Below, one piece after another: positions 18,704 through 27,300 of a stretch of 64,000 nucleotides of DNA (the first letter of the stretch is position 1; each line of letters begins with the position of its first letter). Under the pieces are notes generated by a model, which was given only the letters and a program-made list of their open reading frames with translations, was not told the origin of the DNA and did no database searches. The stretch comes from CAJXVA01 sp963761755 (GTDB taxonomy: Bacteria; Myxococcota_A; Polyangia; Nannocystales; Nannocystaceae): the NCBI GenBank assembly GCA_963761755.1, contig CAVXIC010000039.1, positions 124,001 to 188,000 on the forward strand, read 5' to 3'. The position numbers were made by a program, and so were the translations under genes.

Positions 18704-19036
18704 TTAGGGGCTCAGGGCGGGGGGTGTCTCCGATTTGGAGTGCAGCTTCTTTTCGGCGACCTTCTTCCGCAGCCACCGTTCGAGCAACCCCATCTGCACC
18801 AACGAAAGTCCGAAGGCTGCAAGAGCTGAAGCCAGCTGGGCGACGCCGCTGAGATCAAGCCAGGAGAAGAGAATGTAGCCGACAGCAAGTCCTTGCAACA
18901 TGCCCAGGGTGTTGATCGTCCACAGCGTCTGCCGGCTCAGAACTGTGTTCATCCGCCTCCAGAACCACATCGATGGCAGGAAGCCGAGCCTTTGAGGAGT
19001 GTTGCTGAGGGTTCGAGTCTCGATGTGGGTCAGCAA
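18704..19036 (-). CDS. Small two-span membrane protein
   Basis: 110-aa protein with two likely transmembrane segments (LGMLQGLAVGYILFSWL and LASALAAFGLSLVQMGLL), a basic stretch after them (RWLRKKVAEKK) and a short polar tail. Family unknown. The TTG start overlaps the stop of the upstream small gene, which suggests translational coupling. A later start at the Met of MWFWRR is possible. Confidence 0.45.
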   Translation of the reverse strand: MLTHIETRTLSNTPQRLGFLPSMWFWRRMNTVLSRQTLWTINTLGMLQGLAVGYILFSWLDLSGVAQLASALAAFGLSLVQMGLLERWLRKKVAEKKLHSKSETPPALSP

Positions 19037-19375
19037 CCGATCTCCTCCTCCTCAAAGGATGCGCAGGTTGTAGCGGCGACGGCAAGGCCGCAGGCAATGA
19101 CCCCTTCTCGTAGGTCTTTGTTTCTTTCGATAGCGAACTCCAGCTGCGCGTGCACGGTTTCGGCCTCTTCCTCCGTCAGTTCGCTCGTGGCGACTTTTGA
19201 GTCGCCCATCGTGATCGTGAAGTGGCTGTGCCACTCGCCGTCAAGTTGGCAAGAGCCGACGACGTCGAAGCCGCCATCGCCTGCGATGGCACGGACCCGA
19301 AGGGACCCCTCCGGGCGAACAAACCGGCATTCGCCATGCTCGTGCTGCCTACACGAACCACCATTCCCACCTCAT
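19030..19375 (-). pseudogene. Small hypothetical gene with a probable one-base frameshift
   Basis: From the ATG at 19375 the frame reads MRWEWWFV and then meets TAG. Skipping one base near 19351 continues as RQHEHGECRFVRPEG, then CQLDGEWHSHFTITMGDSK, then ELTEEEAETVHAQLEF and EEEEIGC, ending at a TGA that overlaps the TTG of the membrane-protein gene. The continuous sense after the shift argues for a real ~113-aa protein. Without correction only the part from the ATG at 19210 (MGDSKVATSELT) could be made. Function unknown. Confidence 0.4.
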
Positions 19376-19534
19376 CGACGCGCCATCCTCGACCTGCAAC
19401 GCCGGTTCCGGCTCGGCGTCGCCGTCGACGGCCCGTTGGAGGATCTCGGGGCCAGCGGCAGCGCACGTGCCCTGTCGTCATGCCTTGGAACACTCGTTCG
19501 ATGGTCGCAAGCAGTGCGACCTGGCCCCATCCCC

Positions 19535-20017
19535 TCACCCCACGCATCCCTCCAGCAACAACCGCCGCCCATCCTCTCGGTACCAGCCCCCATCCTGCAG
19601 CACCTCGAGCAGTCGCGCCGACCACACGTCCCACTCCGCTTGAAGCCCGGTGTGCTCGACCACACCGATCACGCCCTGCTCGCCCAGATATCGCGCGAAG
19701 GCCCCCATCAAGGGCAGCACGTCCTCGGCCTCGAACACCCCGAACCCGGCGTGTACGGTGTGGCAGAAGAGAATCTCGTACGCGTCGATGGCATCCCACG
19801 CGAAGGGCTCGCGGTCGCGGATTCCGGGCGCCTGCCCCTCTCCGCGTGCCTCGGGAATCCGCAGCAGGCAGCCCGCGGCAAACCGCCCGACGTCATACCC
19901 GGGCCCGGACCCATTGCCGCACTGCTGCTCCAGCCACGCCTCGACGTAGGCCTGATGCTCTTCCTCCCAGCGGCGGCCGCGGGAGAACCAATCCTCGGTG
20001 GTGCTTTCCTCGTTCAC
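19535..20017 (-). CDS. Conserved-looking hypothetical protein
   Basis: 160-aa acidic soluble protein from a GTG at 20017 (VNEESTTEDWFSRG). It is rich in Trp and Glu, with no signal peptide or membrane segment and no motif I recognise. Further upstream in the frame the sequence becomes Arg-rich, as is typical of non-coding GC-rich DNA, so I did not extend it. It lies divergent to the cytochrome gene. Confidence 0.5.
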   Translation of the reverse strand: MNEESTTEDWFSRGRRWEEEHQAYVEAWLEQQCGNGSGPGYDVGRFAAGCLLRIPEARGEGQAPGIRDREPFAWDAIDAYEILFCHTVHAGFGVFEAEDVLPLMGAFARYLGEQGVIGVVEHTGLQAEWDVWSARLLEVLQDGGWYREDGRRLLLEGCVG

Positions 20018-20226
20018 GTCTCTTCTGTCGGCCACCGAGCAGCACCATTGCGTGGTTTCTCTGTTCTCGTCGGCCCGGCCTCCCACCGACGACCCGCGGC
20101 GCGCACCTGTCCCCTTGGCGCCCGCGCGGTATCGGTGGGCGCGGCTGCGACGTACACTTGCAGCGTGCGCCCTCAGCCTCTCGAACCGGGCGCGACCCCG
20201 CCTCGCGACGCGTCGAGGCAGACACC
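20018..20226. promoter_or_regulatory. Divergent intergenic region
   Basis: About 210 bases between the minus-strand hypothetical gene and the plus-strand cytochrome gene. It must hold both start signals. I see no convincing -10/-35 pair or operator. Confidence 0.3.
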
Positions 20227-21183
20227 GTGAAGCGCGGCGCCGGATGGCTCGCGGCGCTGAGCCTCTCGGCCTGCGAGCCCGCGCACGCAGCACAGCGGCG
20301 CCCGGCGACCCGGCTCGAGACCAACGCAGGGTGCGTCGGCTGCCACGAGCCGGAGGCCCGGCAGTGGGCCGGATCGCTCCACAACCGCGCGTGGACGGAC
20401 GCGTCGTTCAGCCGCGCCTATCGCAACGAACCGTCGCCATTTTGCTGGGGATGTCATGCGCCCGAGGCGCGCGCCCAGCCCAAGGGGGCGGCGGCTCGGG
20501 CTGGGGTGACCTGCGTGTCGTGCCACGTCCCCGCGGAGGGTGTGGGCGTGCGACCCAGCGCCGACCACCCGGCGCTCGTGTCCGCGGACCCCCTCTCCAC
20601 CGAGACGTGCGGCCGCTGTCACGAGTTCGGATTCGAGACGAACCCCGCGCTGCCGATGCAGGCGACACTCACCGAGCATCGCGGCTCACCGCACGCGAGC
20701 GCGACCTGTTCGTCGTGCCATATGCTCAACGGCGGTCACGCATTCGGGATCACCCGTGACCGGGCGCGACTGCGGGCTGCGCTCCAGACGGACGCCGAGC
20801 GTGACGGTGACACGGTACGCCTGCGCATGCGCAGCCGCGGCGTCGGGCATGCGTTCCCGACCGGCGACACGTTCCGCTCGCTGCACGTCGAGGTCGGTCG
20901 CGCCGGTGGGCCGACCTCGGCCGAGGCCCGGCTGCAGCGAACGTTCTCCATGGAGCGAGCGCCCAGCGGCCTCGGGTTCGCCCTCGAAGAGCTCGCCGAT
21001 ACTCGCCTCGCCGCCGACGGTTCGGTGACCACGCTGCAGCTCTCCGTGCCTGCCGCTGGGTCCGAGACGCTGTGGTGGCGCGTCGTCTACGAGCGCCTGG
21101 ACAACCCGTTCAAGCCCAACGCCCGCACCTTCGAGCGCATCGAGCTCGACCGCGGCACGCTCGAAGCGGAGTCGAGCCGATGA
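20227..21183 (+). CDS. Multihaem c-type cytochrome, five CxxCH motifs
   Basis: 318-aa exported protein with a short N-terminal hydrophobic signal (LAALSLSACEPAHA, possibly a lipobox at SAC) and five haem-binding motifs: CVGCH near residue 36, CWGCH near 73, CVSCH, CGRCH and CSSCH. The haem part ends by about residue 180; the rest is beta-rich in appearance with no haem. This pattern fits the cytochrome c554/NrfB-like multihaem group, which carries electrons in the periplasm. The GTG start is followed directly by the basic residues of the signal. Its stop overlaps the ATG of the next gene (ATGA). Confidence 0.75.
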   Translation: MKRGAGWLAALSLSACEPAHAAQRRPATRLETNAGCVGCHEPEARQWAGSLHNRAWTDASFSRAYRNEPSPFCWGCHAPEARAQPKGAAARAGVTCVSCHVPAEGVGVRPSADHPALVSADPLSTETCGRCHEFGFETNPALPMQATLTEHRGSPHASATCSSCHMLNGGHAFGITRDRARLRAALQTDAERDGDTVRLRMRSRGVGHAFPTGDTFRSLHVEVGRAGGPTSAEARLQRTFSMERAPSGLGFALEELADTRLAADGSVTTLQLSVPAAGSETLWWRVVYERLDNPFKPNARTFERIELDRGTLEAESSR

Positions 21184-22904
21184 GGCCGCCGCAGATCCGC
21201 ACGATTGCGGTTGCGTGGTGCCTCGGCACCGGGCCTGGCGCGTGCACCTCCGGCCCGCCCGAGCTGGCGCAGGCTGCTGAGCATGCACCGCCGCCCGATG
21301 TCCCGGTCCAGCCTCCCCTCCCGGAGACGCCCGCGCCGCCTACCCCCACGCTGCGGGTGGTCCTCGAGGGACACGGGACGCTCTCCGGGGTCGGCGATCG
21401 CCCCGTCTTCGGCCCCCACGACGCCGGGTTCCGGAGGCTTCCGGCGATCGTCTTTGGCCACGATGGACGGATCGCGGACCGCGTGGCGCTGCCCGTTCGC
21501 GACGGGATCTTCGCCGTCGGCGGCCACTGGCCCACCCCACTGTTCGCGCAAGGGGCATGGGGAGACCGCGGCGCGCCCGATGACCCCTTCATCATGGTTC
21601 GGTTCGGCGACACGTGGAAGGACACGCGCCACGTCAAGGGCCGCGACAGCTCGAACCAGTGGGTGTTCCCGTGGCACGAGCAGTCACTCCTGGCGCTGAG
21701 CAACGCCCACGAGGACAGCAACCGGCCACCGCGCCTGGGCGTCATCGCGGGTCCCACGCGAGCGCCCAAGCTTGCCCCCGTCCTGTCCGAGTCGGGGTGC
21801 CGCGAAAGCAGGGTCGCCTCGGTGGCCGTCGACATCGATGGACCGGTGGCGCTCACGCTGCACTGCAGAGACGGGCGTCGGTGGCTTGTCTACTGGAGCG
21901 GCGACGGTTCGCCGGCGGAGTCCCGCCCGCTCGCGGAGCGCTCGCCCACCACCCGCAGCTCCGAGATCCGCCCGGCGCTCGGACCCCAGGGCGCGGCATT
22001 GTTCGCGTACCTCGACGGCGATCGCGTCGTGACCGAGCGACGCGTCGAAGGCCAATGGCAAACCTCGTCGATCCCCCAGGCAGGCGTTCCCAACGCTGGC
22101 GCACCCCTTCGAGCCGCGGTCACCGAGGACGACACCTGGGTGCTGACGGCCGCCACTCTCTACCAGGAGACCGACGCTGGGTGGGCCGCCGTGGACGTCC
22201 CCGGCGAGGGTGCCTTCCGGATGTTCGCAGGCCTGGACACCGGCTCCCCTTGGATCGTCCGGGAGGGCCCCGGGCTGTGGTGGAGGGACGCGCGCGGCAC
22301 CTGGGTGGAGATCGCCGTCCCGCGCTCGCCGTTCGAGGGCGCGCCCTACGACGCGATCACCGAGATCCTCGCCTTCGGCCCCCGCGACGCGTGGATCGAG
22401 GCCACCACTGCGCACACCAAACACCGCATCCGAGACCGATACGCCCGCGCGCTCCTCACCACCCGCCCTGCACCGGCCCCTGTGCTCGCCGCCTGCAGCC
22501 ACGGGCGCGGCTCGACCCAGACGCACTGCGACCACCTCGCGTGGCCGACCGTCGACCGAGCGTGCACCAAGCAGCTGGCCCTGGTCGTCGACCGACACAC
22601 CGGCGCCGCCGCCGGCCACTACCGCCCGCTTCGCAAGGCGCTCGCAGCCTCGCCCCTGCCCGGGGCGCCGCCGACCTTCGTCGAGGCGAAGATCGGCCAC
22701 GTCGAGGTCCTCGCGGCCTGGGTCGAGTCGTACGACCAGGGCCTCGCGCTGCTCGAGCGGGCACCGTGGAAGCGCCCCGCGTACCCACGACCGGTGTGCG
22801 GAGACGAGGCGTCCCTCGGTGCGTCGGCGCTCGTGCTGGGAGAGGCGGTCGACGTCATGCAGGCGCCCCGCGCTCGGTCGGGGGCTTCTGCGGAGCGCAG
22901 GTGA
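21180..22904 (+). CDS. Putative exported beta-propeller-like protein coupled to the cytochrome
   Basis: 574-aa protein with a possible lipobox (TGPGACTSG) and a Pro-rich linker. The remainder contains many Trp/Gly-rich strands (WLVYWSGDG, WWRDARGTWVEI) suggestive of a propeller fold. It also has several Cys pairs. No catalytic motif is recognised. Its ATG overlaps the cytochrome stop, so the two are probably made together; it may be a periplasmic sensor or partner of the cytochrome. Fold and function are inference. Confidence 0.55.
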   Translation: MRPPQIRTIAVAWCLGTGPGACTSGPPELAQAAEHAPPPDVPVQPPLPETPAPPTPTLRVVLEGHGTLSGVGDRPVFGPHDAGFRRLPAIVFGHDGRIADRVALPVRDGIFAVGGHWPTPLFAQGAWGDRGAPDDPFIMVRFGDTWKDTRHVKGRDSSNQWVFPWHEQSLLALSNAHEDSNRPPRLGVIAGPTRAPKLAPVLSESGCRESRVASVAVDIDGPVALTLHCRDGRRWLVYWSGDGSPAESRPLAERSPTTRSSEIRPALGPQGAALFAYLDGDRVVTERRVEGQWQTSSIPQAGVPNAGAPLRAAVTEDDTWVLTAATLYQETDAGWAAVDVPGEGAFRMFAGLDTGSPWIVREGPGLWWRDARGTWVEIAVPRSPFEGAPYDAITEILAFGPRDAWIEATTAHTKHRIRDRYARALLTTRPAPAPVLAACSHGRGSTQTHCDHLAWPTVDRACTKQLALVVDRHTGAAAGHYRPLRKALAASPLPGAPPTFVEAKIGHVEVLAAWVESYDQGLALLERAPWKRPAYPRPVCGDEASLGASALVLGEAVDVMQAPRARSGASAERR

Positions 22905-22944
22905 TGCGCGAGGGGCCCAACTCACCCTGATCGCGCCCCGCACC

Positions 22945-24315
22945 TCACGCCCGCAGCCGATGCAACCCGACCGCACTCGCCACGTACCAGTGCTCATCGT
23001 GAAACAGCGGCCGTGCCGTGATCGGCGCGGGCGCCGTCCACACGTGCCGGAACTTTCCCGACCAATCGAGCACAAACAGCGCCGCATCATGCTCGACCAG
23101 AATGCCCCCCTCGACTACAACCGCTGCCGCCTCGCCGTTGCGCTTGAACTGCCACGCGATCTTCCCCTCGGCGTCGAAGCAGATGATCTGCCCCGGCGGC
23201 GCCAGAGCCACCCGGCCATCGGGGCCCGGAAGCGGCGCCCAGGGTTGGTGCGCATACGGAGAGCTGCTCGCGTTCCAAGGAGGACCCACCGACGTCCACT
23301 CCAGATCGGTCGGCAAGTATTCCTCGAGGGGAACGTCGATGATGCGCGGATCTGGCGAGCGTCCGAAGGACACGAGTCGAGCGCTGTCGCCTTCTCCGAA
23401 CAGCACATGTGTCCCCGACACCTCGTCGTGCGCGACCGAAACCGGAGGCAAGTTCCCGAGCGAAGCCCTCCCCTCATCCAACCAAACCCGCTTCTTCTGA
23501 AACCTCCAGTCGAACCAGTACAGATTCGAGGTCCGCGCAACGACCACACCCGTTCGGTGGGGACGGAGGCGCACCCCCTCACCTCCGAAGCCCGAGAACA
23601 GCCTACACAGATGCCGGGCGCGAAGCGGCATCGGCCGTCCTCGTTTTTCCTCGACCGCGCCGCGCAGCTGAAACAAGCTGACCATCGTGGAAGGCCGGCC
23701 GTCATATGGGGCCTGCCAGTCCGCCGACCGACCCAGGAGGGCGAACCCAGCGAAGACGTGCGCTTCAGATGCGTGAAATACGGACGTTCTCTCGTCGGTG
23801 AACGTGGTCGCCTTCGATGCGTTCGTGAGCCGAAACGCCGACGCGGACTGTCGGAGATCGACCGCGACCACAGTCTCGCTGCTCGACGACGTACCAACCA
23901 ACGCGACGCCTCCGGCAAGCCTGGAGACGTTGGAGAGCCCCAAATCGCCGAGAAAGACCGCCCCGTCTGCCTTGACGAGCACAACGCCATCGCGAACGGG
24001 TTGGACCGAGGATGTCCTGGTCCCCTGAAGCAGCGTTCCGCGTTCCTTCGCCCGCTGCCCGATGCTTGGCGCTCGTTGGTAGAACCATCGAGGTGCTCGC
24101 GCAGCAACACGGTCCAAGAGCCATTCGGTGTCTGCGTGATAGGTCGTGAAGAGCCATGCTCCTCGATTCTCCCTATACGGTGACCGGCTCTCATTCCATC
24201 CAACCTGCTCCAGCTTCGACGACCGTCGAGCGCAGGCGTGGGTCGACGCGCCGAGGAAACCCGCTCCCGCCATGCTCGAGAATCGCCGCCGACTGAGTTT
24301 CGTTTTAGCTATCAC
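22945..24315 (-). CDS. Tat-exported lipoprotein with PQQ-like repeats
   Basis: 456-aa protein with a twin-arginine-type signal (SRRRFSSMAGAGFLGAS) ending near a Cys (HACARR), so a Tat lipoprotein is likely. The body alternates hydrophobic beta strands with Asp/Gly turns (VKADGAVFLGDLG, GPDGRVALAPPG, ICFDAEGKIAWQFKRNG, VLDWSGKFRHVW), as in PQQ-like beta-propellers. The GTG start lies inside the end of the large metalloprotease gene, an 11-base overlap, so it is translated as the distal gene of that unit. By position it parallels the toxin/lipoprotein pair at 9.9 kb and could be an immunity or accessory factor. GC content is visibly lower than that of flanking core genes. Confidence 0.6.
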   Translation of the reverse strand: MIAKTKLSRRRFSSMAGAGFLGASTHACARRSSKLEQVGWNESRSPYRENRGAWLFTTYHADTEWLLDRVAARAPRWFYQRAPSIGQRAKERGTLLQGTRTSSVQPVRDGVVLVKADGAVFLGDLGLSNVSRLAGGVALVGTSSSSETVVAVDLRQSASAFRLTNASKATTFTDERTSVFHASEAHVFAGFALLGRSADWQAPYDGRPSTMVSLFQLRGAVEEKRGRPMPLRARHLCRLFSGFGGEGVRLRPHRTGVVVARTSNLYWFDWRFQKKRVWLDEGRASLGNLPPVSVAHDEVSGTHVLFGEGDSARLVSFGRSPDPRIIDVPLEEYLPTDLEWTSVGPPWNASSSPYAHQPWAPLPGPDGRVALAPPGQIICFDAEGKIAWQFKRNGEAAAVVVEGGILVEHDAALFVLDWSGKFRHVWTAPAPITARPLFHDEHWYVASAVGLHRLRA

Positions 24316-27300
24316 TCGTCTCGAGTCCTGACCTCATCGACACCTCATCGACAGCGACGGCGTCCGCCGAGAGAATGCCGGTGAGGAAGGCTTGAAGTTC
24401 ATCGAGCGTGGGTCGTGAGAAGGAATGCGTGAGCCCCATGGTTCCCAAGATTGCCTTCTTCAGCGAACGTCGCTGTTCGGTCCGCGTCAGTTTCGCCTCA
24501 GTTCGCACGACGGCCATTTGCGGGGTCGCGGCCATGGCGGGCAGGTGAGCCGTGCCCACGACCAGCCAGATGTGCGGCGGAAAGCCTCGCGCGAAGCTCG
24601 CCACGAAGTCGTCATATGCCTTCTGGGCTAAGAAGGTACCACCGTCCTCCGGTGCTGAGAGGCCGGCCAGGTCCGCATCCAGTTCCTCGTTCTTACGCTC
24701 CCCCGTCGCGATGAGGTTCTCGTTCAACCCAATCTCCAAATCCCTCATCTCAGTTGGAGGTTGTTCGCGAAGAACCGCATTCCTTTCCCTCAGGCGGCGA
24801 AGACTGGCAAGGTTCGATTCGATTTGAGCTCGAATTCTTTGCCTCTCGGCCTCGACCTCAGCCCCTCGCAGAATTGGCGGAATCTCAAAGGGACCGAATG
24901 GCGACGGTCTCATGCGACCCAGGTATCTATTGACTTCTTCCCGAGCCACTTCATCGTCCCCGGCAGAAGGAAGTGTGCAAGATAGCAATCCGAACGAAAG
25001 AATCGCGGCTACACGCTGCGTTCCGCTGGATGTATTCAAAGTAGCGAAGCAGTTCACTCGCTTCGCGGCGGCTGCGAGCACCTCAGAGAGCGCCTCGAAG
25101 AAGTCCTTCTGCTCGGCGAAGGTGCTCGATTTCGGGAACACCACCGCAATACGAGCCCGAAGCACCAGGACGCCGTTCAGAGACGACCCTTCGCGGCGAA
25201 AACGAAAGTCCGCGAATGAGCCTCGGCCCGAACCGTACAAGAACGCATCGACCGGGAGCTTCTTCGCGGAAGTCGACGCTTCGGCGATGAGGTCGGGCAC
25301 CGAGCCCGGAGCCGAGTCCGACGAACTTAGCGGCATGAAGCTACGCTCTCCGAGCTCCCAGACAGCGCCCTGCGTAGCGATCCCCGCTCGGCTCGAGAGC
25401 CTCCGCATGAGTGAAGCGTAGTGCCTCGGTCGAGGCGCCACATTCTGCACCATGATGGCGGATGAATCCACCGTATTGCTGCCGGGACCGGGCTTGCCAT
25501 CCGGTAGACTGGGATCGACATCAAATCTGTACGGGATGCCCGGAGCCCGCCCGCGGCCGGCGAACCCCGGCTGGAACAAAGATCCAAGGCTTTCGGTCTC
25601 GATGTACTCGTCGGGGAGCCCCAGCGCGTGACCAAGTTCATGGGCCACCGTGCTCCCAGCTTTGTCCGCACGGAGTGCATCGACGATATCCCAATCCGAG
25701 GGTCCACTTCTACTCATCGAGCTTCGATGCACATTCGCCCACAGATGAACGATCGCTGATGCAGCCTCTGCCGGAAGCACGGAGTCGTGAGGCACGAAGA
25801 GCGCCGTGTAGCTGCACTTCAGCGCCGGCACCCGGAACAGCGGCACACTCGGTTTCGGGAAGCCCGGCGCGGGCGCGAGCTTCCCCGTGGTCGGATGAAT
25901 CACCTCTGATTGCGGCTTGCGAATGCGACGCCCGGACCATCGACGTCCTGCAGCGTTCAGCGCCTGCGCCACGAGTCTGCGCCTGCGCGCCTCCGGCACC
26001 TCTGACGCTTTCGTGGCGCCCGTCGGCGGTTTGGCGGAAGGCGCGAAGTCGAACGAGATAACGAGCACGTGGAGCATGGCGGCGTGCTCTTTCTCTGGAC
26101 CTGAGCCCGTCGACCGGAAAAGGGCAGCCATCCCAAGGCCCTCCTGATCTTTCGCCGACTGTTCGGCGTTCTTGCCCGGAACCGGGATGTGATACCGACC
26201 TTCGATGTAGCAGAACGCCGAGACATGCTCTTTGACAGGATCGATGTCCTCCCGCTCATCGCCAGCGAACGGCGCGTACGCAACCCGGGCTCCCACCGGC
26301 ACCTCCGCGCCCTCCCCTTCCTCCACCGTAGTCCGAGCATCGAAGACGTCGTAGATCTGGCGGTAGACGATCGCCCGGGTGAAGTTTGCCGCGTCGAGCA
26401 CGAGCCACGGTGGAACGCTGCCCTGCGCCGGTGCCGGTTTCAGCAACTTCCTGTGGGTGAAGTATGGCTCGCCGTAGCCCTCCGGGTCGGTGTCTTTGGG
26501 TCTGAAGACCTGAAGCTTGTTGTCGAGGATGGTGAACTCGGTGTCGATGGGTACCGGCACGCGCCCGCCGGCACCGTCACTCCGCATCATGACGATGTCG
26601 TCGAGCGAGACGACAATAGGGCTGGGCGCTTCGGTCTGGCGGGCGACGGCTGGGTACGGCTGCTGGGACCCGGGCTCGTCGGTTGCCCGACGGGCGAAGT
26701 AGCGGTCGCAGTGCCACCGGGCGGGGACGTCGTAGTACAGCAGGCGGTCGAGGTTGGGCGCATCCACGAGCGGATCGGCGGTCGGGAATGTGCGCAAGGT
26801 GACCGCGTCGACGTCGTCACGGCTGGAGACGACGAACGTACGCTCGGGGCACTGCATCCGAATCAGGTCGTTGGTCGTGGGCACGCCGCCCTGCTCCAGA
26901 AGCCACCCGAGCGCATGGATGGTGCGGCCATCGAGGCGAACCGGCCACGCGCTGTGAAACACTGCGTCGTCCGCCCCACCCACGTGCCCGGTCATGACGA
27001 GCGCCGGTTCACCCTCGCGCGTCGGGCCGGGCACGGTGCGTGCCCGACCGTGGTGTCGATCGAAGAACGTGAACGCCACGTGCTCCCAGGTGGGCGCGAT
27101 CTCGACCGACAGCGGCTGGTCGCGAGACGCGGCCACCAACGTGGCCGCGTCGAACTCGCCGGTGTCGGCGGGGGCTCGTGCGTCGACCACCACTCTCGGA
27201 TCGGGGATGTCGAGCCTGCCCGGCAGCTGCACGAAGCGCGTCCCCGTGGCAGCGGCAGCGAGTGCGTCTTCGAGTGAAGTGAGGCTCACGCCGCCATCCA

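Noticed and set aside
19222..20226. N-terminal extension of the multihaem cytochrome
   Set aside because: Arg/Pro-rich non-protein-like sequence antisense to the hypothetical gene at 19535-20017.
22905..22944. Terminator between convergent genes
   Set aside because: The GC-rich complementarity is imperfect and lacks a T run.
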